Shown here piece after piece: positions 32,760 to 44,649 of a DNA stretch of 64,000 nt. Both the position numbers and the translations under genes were made by a program. The notes beneath the pieces were generated by a model. The model was not told the DNA's origin, searched no databases, and saw only the letters and a program-made list of their open reading frames with translations. The DNA lies in contig JAJEKV010000075.1 in NCBI GenBank assembly GCA_021234155.1, positions 310,001 through 374,000 of the forward strand, given 5' to 3'. This DNA is from Isoetes taiwanensis. Lineage: Eukaryota; Streptophyta; Lycopodiopsida; Isoetales; Isoetaceae. How positions within the stretch are numbered: position 1 is the first letter of the stretch; the number at the start of each line of letters is the position of its first letter.

Positions 32760-34470
32760 CATACCCGACTTGTAAGGGTAGCAATAATATATGCCAAATG
32801 AAATACGGCTATAACTTTATAAGATGCCAACTAACGCACATCAAATGAGAGCACTAGGGCCAATAGCAGCATCAGAATATGAAGTACAACCAACCTATTG
32901 AGCAAAGAGGGAGACAAGACAATCGTATCGCAAGACCAAATCAATCATCTAAAACATCGACACACAGAAGCAAGAGTAACATGGAGGAAAGAGTACCCAA
33001 GTGATGATCTTGTAAACCATTTGGAAATATAAAAACTGCTGACGAATGGAACAACAAACATAAAGATACAAGGTGCGAGGTGGAATAGAGATAATGGAAT
33101 TATATGAGCAAACGAGGCTAAAAAACAAATAGAGATAAATGAAGCAAATGACGAACGGATAGATCAAAATAACAAAAACAAGTTCACAGAAATGCAAAAC
33201 AATGAGAATAATGACATCAAACAACAAAGTGGAGTAACTTAGAACAAAGGACAGTTGTCATAAAAAAGACTAATCATAGTAATGGGATGCAAAAGATGCC
33301 GAGTGAAATAACTAGAACAAGGGTACAAATGGAGCTAGAGGGACCAACATAGCGCAAATGGCACAAACGGATAACATCACTATATGAAGCAGTCGTATGG
33401 GAACAAAGGATTAAATGAATTATTAAGGTCCTCGCATACAAAGAGGTCAAAAGAACTTATGAAAACTTGGAACAAGAGATAAGCAAACCAATGGGACAAC
33501 GGTCTAACGAAGTTGTCGGGGTGAAAAGGAACTCACCAAAAAAAGGGACCAAAATAGACCTATATGACCAACCTGACTAATTTTACTCTATGTGCTCTGA
33601 AGGCATATTGCAGGTGAGATAAATAGACTATTGCAATATAAATAGACTAAGTACACTTGAACCCTATGTTCAACAATCCATTTCATTTTTCTCTATTCTT
33701 TGAAGGCATATTGCAGGTGAGGTATGTAGTAATAACAATGTTTGCTTCTTGGTATTGCATCATGCTCTACAAAAACACCATAATACAGGCATGTATACAT
33801 AGTCTTCACAATACAGGCATGCATGCATAAGTACAATAAGTACAGGCATACATGCATAGCCTTAAAAAATGATTGTGCCAAACAGTTTTTGAAGGTGCCA
33901 TTCACCTTAATCCTCATCTATTATTCTCCATTTTCATGTGCTTGAGTAATTGCATGATTAATAATTACATATTCTTGCCAACTAACCTCATATTGATGCT
34001 TGCAAATGTCTCAAAATAATCTAGTTACAACAATGAAGGTTTCACCAAAATTCCATGATCCATAGATGACGTCCTTTGCTTTAGAGACTGCAAAATGACA
34101 AAGATAAATCCCTTGTTGCTTTGAAAGAGTAGACTGTAGCATTGCAAATGTTATAGGCTCTTGGGTATATCAAAGGACTATTATCTTGTTGCATCCTGTT
34201 TGCACTTGGTATACTGTATCATGTATCAGCACGATCAGCTTACCATGAACAAAATACCAATCCTATGCACCAACCACAACTTTGCAATTTTAGTTGCTGA
34301 AGCATCTATGCCGCGTACTGCAACATAACATTGCACTGTAGTTGAACTTTGACACCTGAAGCACGGCAAAGCATATTGTATTTTATCAAACCATATTGTA
34401 TTTTATCAAACATCTGGCAGTTTCTACTAAAATGAGCTAAAATAGAAGTGTGTCTCTGCTTTAACATTGT
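32760..34470. other. A-rich non-coding stretch
   Basis: No gene seen. GAAGGCATATTGCAGGTGAG occurs twice (33598 and 33703), and ACAGGCATGTATACATAG-type units occur three times in 33780-33860. CATATTGTATTTTATCAAAC occurs twice at about 34371-34411. Confidence 0.5.
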
Positions 34471-35570
34471 AAAACATGGAAAAGAGTGAGATCAATATTT
34501 GGATGGATTGTTGCATCTGTTCAAATATATTAAACAGGAATCTCACATTACCTGACGAAATGAATTACGAAATGGTCCATTGCCTGGATGTCTGCCAGGC
34601 AGCCCGGATGTCTTTGGAGCAACTTTGTGCGACTTTGGAGCAACTGGCTATCAAGCACTCCTCTCTAGAGGCCCTGCCCACGAAGTGTTTTGTTCATAGT
34701 AGTAAACCTTCCTGGTTTTTTTGTATACGAAAACTTTTTCAGTTTGGCTGATAAATGAAGGCGACACCATCAGTAGTCTACTAAATTGTTGGCCGGTTTG
34801 CGAGAAGCACACCAAATAGAGGCCAATTGGAAAGGCTGTTATCAAAAACGAAATTGCATTGTCCCCTTTCCAGCAAGTAACATTCATATTTGGTGATTTT
34901 AGCATCTTTATCAGCTGAATATCTATTGGTTTGTGTTTCCTTAGGATGGAGACTTGGAAAGGAAATAGTGTCTCTGTTCATGTCAGCAAATGCATCAAAA
35001 GCACTTGAGGATTCCCGTTACAACTTGGAGGCCTTTCTATGGATGTTTCTATAAGGAAATTGTGCCTTTGCCTTTGATGAAATCCACTGCATTCTTGGGG
35101 TGTCTCAATAAGCAGTTCCATGTTGCCAATTTAATGAACCATTGTCTCATAGACCCCAAAGTTCCTATTTATTACTGATGTCCCGTCAGGATAATGACCT
35201 GACCATTTTTGTAAACTGCCCATTTATTGGATTCTTCCTAGCTTCTCCAACCTACTGTAAGTATTTTCCTTTATGCATAAATAATCTCGTTAATCTCCTT
35301 GTGAGGCTTTTCACAATATCCATCTACTTGCTTGTTTCCTGTTAATGACTTTGTCTCTTCTCCTCTAATTGTCTTAATTGGCCAACTGATGATAGCGCAA
35401 CTTCGAAAGCTGTTCTAAGGAGGACTTGACGGCCTCAAACGAGCAACAAATTGGACAAAATTTTGGTTCCAATCTAACCCAGAGAATAATTCTAAGTGTT
35501 CATTCTCCTTTCCACAGCTTGCATATATTGGCCATTGAAATGTAAGCTGAAGCATCATTGTCGTTCAGCC
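34471..35570. other. Stretch between host-gene fragments, no gene called
   Basis: Short ORFs without recognisable domains. 34600-34640 has a small duplication (TTTGGAGCAACTTTGTGCGA / CTTTGGAGCAACTGG). The last part (35480-35575) is the former E region of the PPR gene, see 35575-37665. Confidence 0.4.
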
Positions 35571-35574
35571 CTAT

Positions 35575-37665
35575 TCATGACTGTAAAGTAGGCCTTGCAG
35601 CTGCCATGTTGTCCCATCTTGGACAAACACTCAAAACTCTTGCCCATATCATCATATCAGGTTCAAATGGCATGTCCCTTGCCACAGCAAGTGTGTCATC
35701 CAGGAGGTTGCCTCGACCAAGAAGATCAACTATGCAAGCATAATGCTCGACTGTGGGAGTAATCATACCCCACATGCACATTGCCCAAAAGTACTCTTTC
35801 CCCCTGTCAATGAGACCAGAATGATTGCAGGCAGTGAAAATAGCCAGAAAGGTGATGTTGTCTGCTTCTTGAAGTTCTTCCACCATTATTGCAAATAGAT
35901 TAAAGACACGTTTGGTGTTTCCATGGTTGGCATATCCTGCTAGCAGCATATTCCATGTCACTAAGTCTCTTGTGGCCATAGAATCAAAGACATGCTGAGC
36001 ATCAACCATACTTCCACATTTACTATAGAAGTCAACCAAAGAGCTAGCAACCAGCAGGTCCTCCTGGAGCCCAACGTTGCGAATTTTGACATGTATCTGC
36101 TTTCCAATTTCCAAGGCTCCTAAACAGCTGCAGGCTTTCAGTACAGCAATATAGGTTAGAGCATTTGGTGAGAAACCTTCATTCACCATGCGGGTAAATA
36201 GTTGTAAAACCAGATTGTTCTCTGCACTATCAGCATACCCAAATATTATGGCATTCCATGACACTATATCGTGGTAATACATGCTGTCAAATACAATATG
36301 AGCATGCTCCATGCTCCCGCATTTAGAATACATATCCACCAGAGTGTTGGCCACAAAAATGTCCAACCCATATCCATCCTTTGAAAGTTGGGAGTGGATA
36401 GCTCTACCCTTTTCCAGATGCTCTACTTTTAATAATTTTCCTTCAAATTTATTGGCATCCTCTTTAACTGCAGATCCAGCACATGCTTTCAGTGCTGAAA
36501 CATATGTTCTCCCATCTGGCAAGAAACCTTCATTTTGCATTTGCTCAAACATCTGTAAAGCCAACTCATATTCCCCATTTTCTATATAACCGAATATCAT
36601 GGCATTCCAAGTCACCACAGAGCGACGCAACATCCTGTTAAAGATATCACGAGCATGCAGCACACTCCCACATTTCGCATACATATCAATCAGCATACTT
36701 GCAACAAAAACCTCCAACTCAAACCCATCCTTTGCAACTTCAGAGTGGATAGCCATACCTATCTCCAGAGATTGTCTTTTCACAATCTTCTCTTCCACTT
36801 TCTTGCCCTCTTCTGTTGCTGCACAAGTAGCACATGCTTTTAGTACAGCAACATAGGTGCGTGAATTTGGCTTCAAACCGTCATCTTTCATACGCAGAAC
36901 TAATTGTAGGGCCAAATCACAATCTCCATGCCGTGCATATCCAAATATTAGGATATTCCATGTCACCACAGAACGATGCGACATCTTGTCAAAGACCCTA
37001 TGAGCATGCACCATGCTTCCACATTTTGCATACATATCAACTAGGGTGCTCGCCACAAAAATATGTAGCTCATACCCATTTTTTTGAAGTTGAGAGTGGA
37101 TAGCTATGCCTTTTTCCAAGAACTCCACTTCCATAGATTTCTGCTCGATTTTGTTGCCCCCCCCTTCTGATCCACAACTGGCACATGCCTTCAATATAGC
37201 AACATAAGTTCGACCATTTGGCATAAAACCTTCATTTTGCATAGCTCCAAATAAACTAAAAGCAAATTCAGAATTTTCAATCCCTGCATAACCAAAAATT
37301 AGAGCATTCCATGAACCAAGGTCGTGATATTGCATGGCGTTAAATACTCGATGAGCATCCAAAATGCTCCCACATTTGGCATACATATGAACTAGCGTAG
37401 TAGCCACAATAATGCTCTTATCATTTGAACAGATCACGACAGCATGAATTCTAGTCCCATTCTGCAAATTATTTGAAATGGTGCATGCCTTCAATTCAGG
37501 AAGTAGGACAGAAACCTTCTCTTTGAACTTGTAACTAAAGGTAACACGCAAACGGGGGAGCTTCTTATCATCCCGGAATGCCTGTGTTCCTTCTTTCTTG
37601 TAATGAAGGCTTTGATGTTTTGACATACACATGAAGATGGAGTGTGGTGGAGCTGCCTCTAACAT
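35575..37665 (-). CDS. PLS-class pentatricopeptide repeat protein, single exon, E region truncated
   Basis: A 696-codon intronless frame. An N-terminal segment of about 60 residues precedes the repeats. Five PLS cycles follow, each marked by MYAKCGS, MYSKCGS or FYSKCGS, then VVTWNxxIFGYA and a long repeat ending TYVAVLKACA. PPR proteins bind organelle RNA, one nucleotide per repeat, and PLS-type members often act in C-to-U editing. The end reads TPTVEHYACIVDLLGRGNLL and MPFEPDMMIWARVLSVC, the start of an E domain. A TGA at 35575 stops the frame, yet the same frame continues IGLNDNDASAYISMANICKL as in complete E domains. No DYW domain is present. This looks like a recent nonsense allele or early pseudogene. 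No clear targeting peptide was judged. Confidence 0.85.
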   Translation of the reverse strand: MLEAAPPHSIFMCMSKHQSLHYKKEGTQAFRDDKKLPRLRVTFSYKFKEKVSVLLPELKACTISNNLQNGTRIHAVVICSNDKSIIVATTLVHMYAKCGSILDAHRVFNAMQYHDLGSWNALIFGYAGIENSEFAFSLFGAMQNEGFMPNGRTYVAILKACASCGSEGGGNKIEQKSMEVEFLEKGIAIHSQLQKNGYELHIFVASTLVDMYAKCGSMVHAHRVFDKMSHRSVVTWNILIFGYARHGDCDLALQLVLRMKDDGLKPNSRTYVAVLKACATCAATEEGKKVEEKIVKRQSLEIGMAIHSEVAKDGFELEVFVASMLIDMYAKCGSVLHARDIFNRMLRRSVVTWNAMIFGYIENGEYELALQMFEQMQNEGFLPDGRTYVSALKACAGSAVKEDANKFEGKLLKVEHLEKGRAIHSQLSKDGYGLDIFVANTLVDMYSKCGSMEHAHIVFDSMYYHDIVSWNAIIFGYADSAENNLVLQLFTRMVNEGFSPNALTYIAVLKACSCLGALEIGKQIHVKIRNVGLQEDLLVASSLVDFYSKCGSMVDAQHVFDSMATRDLVTWNMLLAGYANHGNTKRVFNLFAIMVEELQEADNITFLAIFTACNHSGLIDRGKEYFWAMCMWGMITPTVEHYACIVDLLGRGNLLDDTLAVARDMPFEPDMMIWARVLSVCPRWDNMAAARPTLQS

Positions 37666-37699
37666 TTGCCTTAAACTTGAAACTTAAAATTCAGGAAGC

Positions 37700-38131
37700 A
37701 AGTGCTCACCTTGGCTTGACTTCTATCTGTGCCGGATTTTAGCTCTTGCCTTGTCATAGTAATTCTGTTTGTGGGCATCCTGCTCTACTAAACATTAGAA
37801 AACATCTCTACAGGTAGTGATGTTTTGTTACCTTCAGTCCTAGGCAAGCAACAGAGCAAATATAAGGTATGGATTCTCGAAAATCGTCCAATGGTTCTAA
37901 AGTTTTTTTTGCTAGCTTGAAGATCTTTGTTCCTACGCCAAAAAAGAAGTTATTCCCGTATATTTTCATCTCCAAAATTCTTGCTTCAAATATTAAAACC
38001 ACTAACTAACTTATTACTTTCACTGCGTGGATGGTCTTTGTCTGTAACCCATCTTTGTCTTGGGCTTGCCATCCCTTATATCTAATATCACATTTATTTT
38101 AACCAACTTTTAGGGGCCATGTGGTACTTCC
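37700..38131. other. Spacer upstream of the PPR gene
   Basis: No gene seen. It would contain the PPR promoter; no clear TATA box was identified on the minus strand. Confidence 0.35.
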
Positions 38132-38762
38132 TAAGGGCACTTTCAGACCATTGGTTATGTTATCTTAAAAAATAGATTTTAACCCCACTTTTATTATCTT
38201 AAATTAAGGTTAACATAATGCGTCTTACGCACTCTTGGTTATCTTAATATTAATCTAACGGATTCTGTTAAAACTGAGTACAGATTGAAACTGTTATGTT
38301 AATTTTTTAATATAACAGAATCCGTTAAGATGCATGCACACCTATTCAGTTATGTTATATAATAACATAACATAATTGGTTAAAAACGCATTCACACTAG
38401 ACATTTAGTCATAAAATCAAAAGCTCACGTTACTGTTGAAAGTCACGTTTTACTGTTCAATCACCTTACTGTTCAAAGTCACTGGCCCATTTTAGATACA
38501 CTTTCAACACACTATAAAAATCCTAAGCATTCCTTTGCTGTATGCCAATTAACTCATCCTGTGTTCAAAAGTGCAGAAATGAAAGGCATTGCAATTGTCA
38601 TACCATAGCCAAATGGTTCGTCAAAATGCTGAAAGAGCATATAAAACTACATTCATTATGCAAACTAGTCAAGACTGCAATATGCAAGAAGTGCAGTTTA
38701 AAACCTTTTTGCACACAAAAAGAACTATTGTGAGTTTTCCTTGAGCATTAATAAGCCCCTAC

Positions 38763-38890
38763 TCATATGGCCATGTTACTGCATATGGCCATGTTACTGC
38801 ATTTGAAGCCATCTCTACTCATATGGCCATCTCTGCATTTGAGCCCCTACTCATATGGCCATGTTACTGCATTTGAAGCCATCTCTAGCA
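38763..38890 (+). repeat. Tandem duplications at the start of the BAHD piece
   Basis: Repeats of CATATGGCCATGTTACTGCA and TTGAAGCCATCTCT, three to four partial units, apparently amplified from the coding sequence for VTAFEAISS. Confidence 0.8.
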
Positions 38891-39279
38891 TGGCATGGAA
38901 GGCCATGACCGAAGCACGTGACTTGCCAAATCATGTCACCACAACATTCTGTTATCCTTACAATTTGAGAGTAAAAAATCGATGGAGCCCTCCTCTTCCT
39001 GAAAACTATTTTGGCAATGCAGCTCATATTGTATGCCTGCCAGCCACTGCAAGGGAAATCAAGTGTAACCATGTTTCCTACACTGCCAAGTTGATCCATG
39101 ATAACATTAAAAATATCACTCTTGAAGATGTGAAGTCGTCTATAGATTGGATAGAGATTCAACTTAGACAAAAGAGAGAGCTCAACTTTAACATTGATTA
39201 TTACTCAGGAGCTAATATTCATAATACCAGCCTTGTCAATTTCCCTACGTACAGTGTGGATATATATCTAGTAAGTTAA
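38767..39279 (+). pseudogene. BAHD (HXXXD) acyltransferase fragment, C-terminal half
   Basis: From about 38863 the frame reads VTAFEAISSMAWKAMTEARD, then PPLPENYFGNAAHIVCLPAT, then a helix SYTAKLIHDNI, VKSSIDWIEI, and ends near LVNFPTYSVDIYLVS. Family pattern: STFExLxAxxWRxxxxAR, then PPLPxGYFGNA, then SxxxxxPxYxxDFGWG. The HXXXD catalytic half is absent and the frame ends where DFGWG should begin, at a point resembling a splice donor (CTAGTAAG). BAHD enzymes move acyl groups from CoA to alcohols or amines in specialised metabolism. Here only a captured piece remains, sitting inside the Harbinger-like element. Confidence 0.7.
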
Positions 39280-39499
39280 TGGTTAACTTAGGAAAGCCGC
39301 ATCCATTCGTTACTGTAAAATTCCAGCAATGTTTTTCTTGAAATGCTTAAAGAACTGAGGCCCCCATGCCATCCAGCTCAAAACATTCCATTGCTACTCA
39401 TAAAGACATGATTCAACTATAGTTCCAGGTCCTGAATTCAGATTTTGAAAATCAATCTTCTAGTCACTTTATGTGCTCAACGGTTATTTTATGCGCTGC

Positions 39500-39865
39500 C
39501 CATTACTTGATGCATTGCAGAGAGTTCATGTGCTGCTTTTGCACAATTTTCTGTACAATTTTTACCTAAGGGCCAATTTTCACCTAAGGGCCAGTCTATA
39601 CTTATCCGTGTCTCTCAATCTTGTGGCAGGGCCATCCAGTGTCTTCTGTATCTGTGGTTTGAGGCCAATAGCATAGTAAAAAACCAGACTAGATCTCACA
39701 TCTCATCCCAGATTATGTTGACGCGCTGACCTAGCTTAACATTATCATATCATTACTTGATGTTCTGCAGTGAGTTCATGTGCTGTCTTTGCACAATAAA
39801 GCAGCAGCCAGCATAAGGCCAATTTTTAACAGGGGGCCAGTCTATTCTTATCAGGGAATGGAGGC
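39500..39865 (+). repeat. Internal direct duplication in the Harbinger-like element
   Basis: 39505-39607 and 39752-39860 share CATTACTTGATG, GAGTTCATGTGCTG, TTTGCACAA, GGCCAATTTT and GGGCCAGTCTAT, about 250 bases apart. Confidence 0.7.
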
Positions 39866-40002
39866 AGAATGCAATGTGGAAGCTTCTTTCACAATTGAGT
39901 CTTAAAAATGTAAATGTGGAATAAATGTAAATACTGTAAAAATGTAAATACTGTTGTAGAAGATGAATCTTCACTACCATCATTAAGCTCAGTTTTTATG
40001 GG

Positions 40003-40112
40003 AGGGGATTATCAGGAATTGTTCCTGAAGCCCTTGGCTCCCTTAAAAATCTAACAGATCTGAGGCTTGGCGTACATAACCTTGTAGGCCCAATTCCTAC
40101 ATTCTGTCTATC
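40003..40112 (+). pseudogene. Leucine-rich-repeat fragment (LRR receptor type)
   Basis: In one frame: RGLSGIVPEALGSLKNLTDL followed by RLGVHNLVGPIPTF. This is the plant extracellular LRR consensus LxGxIPxxLGxLxxLxxLxLxxNxLxGxIP, covering about one and a half repeats. No kinase domain follows. It lies within the Harbinger-like element and is unrelated to the BAHD piece, so it looks like a second captured gene segment. Confidence 0.65.
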
Positions 40113-40892
40113 CTCTACATTCTTCTTGTTTCTTAAACACAAGGCTCTGAAACAGATGTTATGTGCCATGCCATTCTGATCTACCTATTGATCTACCTAT
40201 AGCTGATCAAATTCACTGATAGCAACACAAAAATACTAGCACTCTCACAATTTCAAACGTGCCCATTGTTTCCATTCAGTCAGGACCATACAACCTGCTT
40301 TGTAGAGTAAATTATCAGATTTGGCAATGAAGAGGATATCCAAAAATACCCAGGAAAATTACCACTTGCAACGCTTATGTTTATAGATGGAATTTGGCAT
40401 TTGGAAGATAAGATCAGAGTTTAGACTACAGAGAAGTAGAAGTACCATCAAAGCAAAGAAAAGGATTCAGAACATACCTATGGATAAATGCAAAGAAAAG
40501 ATTCAGAACATACCTGGAGACGAAAATAAGACAAAGAGAAGATTGAATGGCTGCAGAGATTCGGCCGGACCAGCTATTCCGTCGTCGCCCAGCTATGCCG
40601 TCGTCGCCATTGTCGCGGTTAACAGGCTTAACCGTGCTCGACACCGGGGGATAAATTCACAACAGATTTTGTTAACAATTTTAACATGCTGTTAGGGTTT
40701 AGCATAACCAAAACATGTATGCATCATGATTATATTAAAATTTAACCTAACCAGCTACGTTAAACCTTAACACCTTGATTTTAACAGAAATAATTAACCA
40801 AACCGGTGTGATTAACCAAACCGGTGTGAACGCCGTTATCTTAAAATTTTAACTTTTAAGCTAACATAACTATTGGTGTGTAATTACCCTAA

Positions 40893-42275
40893 GTTAGATT
40901 GGAATATAAATAAAATTTAAACCCAGCCTTATGTCCTAAAGTAAAGATCACTTAAGCAAAAGAATTGTATACCTTGTGAACTCAATTATGCCCACAAAAT
41001 GCTTTGCTAGTTTGGCATAAAGGAAAACTTAAGGTGAAGAAATCACTATGTTTATCTTCTGTTTTGACATGTCCAACCTTGTGATGGAGTTTTCATGATA
41101 AGGTTGGAGTTTTCATGATTCTATCATTATTGCTTAGATGTAAATTCGGATAGCAGATGATTGAAGGCTTGCCAAGATACAACTATCTTTAAACCATGGC
41201 AGCCCTTCGACCAAAATGGGTTAAATGAGGAACATGTCATCATGATAACCTCCCATAGTAGATCTGGCCGTTAATCAAAGGGATAAATGTGTCCAGCCTT
41301 CCGAGTTGACCCTCCTGGCAACTCAGGCTCTTGTCAAACTTGTTACAAGACTAATGCTAGGTTGGTAATAAAGAACTTTGCAAATAAGTTGGTGAAGAAT
41401 TGAATCTTCCTTTGCAATTGCAAATGAACCATTCTTATGAACCCAATATCATCAAATACAACACAATTTTTAAGGAAATATTCTCCACAGTACATGTAGA
41501 ACAAAACTTCGCAACTCAGACAAGAATCTTCTAGCTCATCCATGACCCCCAATTACACTGTTGACATTAGCCTGGCCACCGCTTTTGCTAATTCACTGCA
41601 TGGGGTTTGTCCTTGTGACTAAGTGGGGACTTATAAGTTGCATGCTGCATGGATGGGCATATCTTGGATAACAAAGAACATAAGCATAGACAAAGACACA
41701 AGATCCTATGTGAGTTAAGTGCTAGACAATGACGACTTTCAAATGAAATACAATACGTGAGTACTAGAAGCAAAGAATATAGCTAAACTACCAAAACATT
41801 ATGATGCATAGCTCCAGGACAACGGTTGAACTGCTACCTGTTGTAATAAGGATGAAACCTCTTCCATAGAGACAGGAATCACCCAATATGGATAAAGAAA
41901 TCCTTAGGATCAGAGCAGGCAAGAACTGGTAAGGGATTCCGGTTCAAATTGTCATGAACCTACGCAAGAACAAGAAAAATATATGAAAAATATGGATGGA
42001 TCGGCAAAGAATCTGATATATGAACAGGAATCAAGAGTACAATGGCCCGAAGGCAAGCAGGAACACGAGACAGATGCCTAGAAGGCTCAAGACTGGCGTT
42101 GAACCGGAATGGTTCGACAAAAAGGAGGTGCCTCATTATATATCTAGACCGACGGTCAGGATCGCGCCACTCCAATGGATGAGATCACGTCAAGTATCGT
42201 GCATGCATGTAGATTCTAGAACCTCCTGGGAACAGCCCTATATATGAGAAAGACATGAGCAAATGTCTTCAATAA
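40893..42275. other. Non-coding stretch
   Basis: No protein family seen. Near 42130-42145 and 42238-42246 there are TATA-like runs (TATATAT) on either side of a GC-rich piece (CCGACGGTCAGGATCGCGCC), a possible solo-LTR or promoter remnant. Confidence 0.35.
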
Positions 42276-42278
42276 ATA

Positions 42279-42345
42279 TTGGTAGCGCATTTGGCAAAGG
42301 TGCTTGACTCCCAACTAGAAGGTTGCTAGTTCAAACCCTGCTTTG
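42279..42345 (+). repeat. tRNA-like SINE head
   Basis: TAGCGCATTTGG (42283-42294) fits the RNA polymerase III A box, and GTTCAAACC (42329-42337) fits the B box, with tRNA-like spacing. The sequence between (CTTGACTCCCAACTAGAAG) resembles an anticodon arm. No CCA-side acceptor stem pairs well, so it is not a standard tRNA gene. It is followed at 42369-42427 by a hairpin with arms GTGACGA/TCGTCAC. Confidence 0.5.
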
Positions 42346-42429
42346 TGCAACTATTTTTTTGCATTCGTGTGACGACCATATACAAGTTATAATACTCGTA
42401 TGATACGAATACCCGTATGTTCGTCACAA

Positions 42430-43300
42430 TAGATAGATATTCAGACCTTCTTTCACTATTTTATTTCTCGATTGCAGGTTATAGTTCATGGCTCAAATTT
42501 ATGGTACTTTCCATTGAAGCTTTGCCATCTTTCGTTTGTTGATGGCAGTCCAGATCGAACCTAAGATATATACTGGTTCATTCTAGATACAAAATTTTAT
42601 TACATGAATGTATGTTGTTAAGACCGGGCCTAACCGATATGTTTCTCTGTTGCAGGATTTCTTTTGGAGTTGAAGTTGCATATAGTTAGCGTCAAACTAA
42701 TTCCGAAACGTAAGATACTAAGTAATTTTATTAACTTAGGATACTCTTAAATTTCGGACTTACTGCTCATATTACTACATAGTAGTCCATGCACACATAC
42801 GAGATTCTTTCTTCCATCTCAAGGGGGCATGTTGGAAACACGTACTGGCTTGGGAGGCCTTGCAAAAGGTAAACTATTCCAAAGTCTTATTTGTAGAAGC
42901 CTTGGCATCTGGTGCTCTAGCATGTATTAAAAAGGTGGAAGTCTGTTTGATAGTGCATTACGGAATAAAGATACTATTTTTTTTAAAAGGAGCTAGATGT
43001 AGTTATTGAGCTACTGTGATTTTTTTATGTGAAAAATGTGACAGTGAGGGGATATCCACATTTAAGCAACTAGAGCTTGAAGGTCTAAGATCAAACAAGG
43101 TTATACCCTTGAAGCTTATGCCAATCTAAGATTCCTATGTGAAAGTAACTTGGTACATGCAAATGTTATCAAAGGTGTTATGGAGCATGTTATTGTAGTC
43201 CAGACTGTTGTAATTAAGGAAGTTTGGAATACATGTATGTTTCATTAACAAAGTGTTCTATCCGGACTGCCTTGCTAGGAATAAGAATTGTACGAAAATT
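42430..43300. other. Non-coding stretch
   Basis: No gene called. Codon-like patches (43080-43210) contain stops in every frame. Confidence 0.35.
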
Positions 43301-43369
43301 GTGCGACTATCATTTGTGCAGGTAGTGCTACAAGATTTTTGTATAGTGGCTACTATTATTTTCTTTGCG

Positions 43370-43540
43370 AAGAAAGAATGATTTTTATTGTCCACTGAGA
43401 CCAATCGGCCTATGGGACCCAGAAGGAGCGCATCAAACTTATTATTGTCTGGGTTAAAAAAATACCCCGCCCCGAAGGGTCTTCGAGGGAAAAACCGTGG
43501 CAGTAATAAGAATGCTGTCAAACTGTACAAGTATACATCA
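43370..43540 (-). mobile_element. LINE 3' end fragment (minus strand)
   Basis: Read on the minus strand: GGGTCCCATAGGCCGATTGG, then TCTCAGTGGACAATAAAAA. The same tail occurs at 47190-47240 (plus) and 44605-44640 (minus). It is truncated at its 5' side. Confidence 0.55.
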
Positions 43541-44167
43541 TCATGAAATAAATGTATATATACATGTCAAGTATGTGCCTGAGGACATAGCTGATCTCGC
43601 ATGTCTATAACCTCATGAAGGTATGATCCCAGCACCCGTACGAAAGCCATGCTCAATGTCACATGTAGCGGCTGGCTAGGCCTGACCAACTCAGCATAGT
43701 GCGTCCGGATTTAATCATATATAGACAATTTTAACTGCAATCAGATGGTGCATCAAAGTCAACAAAGCATTTTCCAGATCTAAAAAATGCAGTTGTCTTG
43801 CGTTTTTGTTGAAACATATAAAAATTAGTAGGAGCCTATTGAGTACAAAAAACACCTAGATCACCTTGGAAGACTACAATTATGAAATATATGTGATCCC
43901 TTTCATAGACTGATGTCAAAGAATGCATTCTCTCGCGGAAGAAAATCAATACATGCAATATAGCAATCGTAATCAAAAGTTTGATCGTAAATTCAATCTG
44001 ATTTTTGAAGGGTATCATCTAGAGGTTTGTAATCTATATGAAATATCAATTATTTTAACTATAACATTTCAGGACATGTACACTTGATAAGGCATAGTTT
44101 TTTATGTTTGCACGATAAAATCAACTTGCTTTAGAATGCATAGTTAACTATATTTGCATGATTAACT

Positions 44168-44250
44168 GATTTGCAAGAGGAAAAAATTGAACATTTGGAG
44201 AAATTGAGTGATTTGCAAGAGTAAAAAGTTGAACATTTGGAGAAATTGAG
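44168..44250. repeat. Two tandem 42-base units
   Basis: GATTTGCAAGAGGAAAAAAT + TGAACATTTGGAGAAATTGAG, repeated once with three changes. Confidence 0.85.
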
Positions 44251-44498
44251 CATTTGCTAATTTCATGTAAGATTACATTCAATATTTCTTAATGACAAAA
44301 TCAATTAATTGCTAATGGCTAATAACTGAGTATTGAATGTAAGATTACACATTAATTTAATATTGTACTAATGGTTGCTTAATGGCTAATGTTGAATGTT
44401 TAATAACATATTGCATCTTACACGAACCATTTTCTCGTGGTTCCAACTCCTTGCCAAAGAGGCTTTATGTCTTTTAAATGAATTTCCACTCAAGAAAT

Positions 44499-44499
<1 letters not shown>

Positions 44500-44579
<80 letters not shown>

Positions 44580-44645
44580 GTAGGTAGGTAGGTAGGTAGG
44601 TAGGTTTTTTACGGTCCATGGAGACCGATTTGGTCATGGGATAGT
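44500..44645 (-). mobile_element. LINE 3' end with (TAGA)n(TAGG)n tail
   Basis: Plus strand shows about 20 GATA units, then about 7 GGTA units, then TTTTTTACGGTCCATGGAGACCGATTTGG. Read on the minus strand this is a LINE tail (GGTCTCCATGGACCGTAAAA) followed by CCTA and CTAT repeats, parallel to the ATTCT-tailed copy at 47190-47275. Confidence 0.6.
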
Positions 44646-44649
44646 AAGT

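Larger units (their letters stand above)
38132..40892. mobile_element. PIF/Harbinger-like non-autonomous element carrying host gene pieces
   Basis: Element 38135-40889 flanked by TAA (38132-38134 and 40890-40892). The left end GGGCACTTTCAGACCATTGG is followed by TTATGTTATCTTAAAA. The right end read inward is GGGTAATTACACACCAATAG followed by TTATGTTAGCTTAAAA. The imperfect inverted repeats of about 36 bases continue into regions rich in TTAAC/GTTAA on both sides. TAA/TTA target duplications and GGG starts are usual for PIF/Harbinger elements. No transposase is visible. The interior has a BAHD acyltransferase piece and a leucine-rich-repeat piece. Confidence 0.6.

Noticed and set aside
42279..42345. 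A functional tRNA gene
   Set aside because: A and B boxes fit but the acceptor and anticodon stems do not pair well; kept as a SINE head.
44386..44637. ORF with Tyr-Leu-Ser-Ile repeats
   Set aside because: Translation of the GATA microsatellite.
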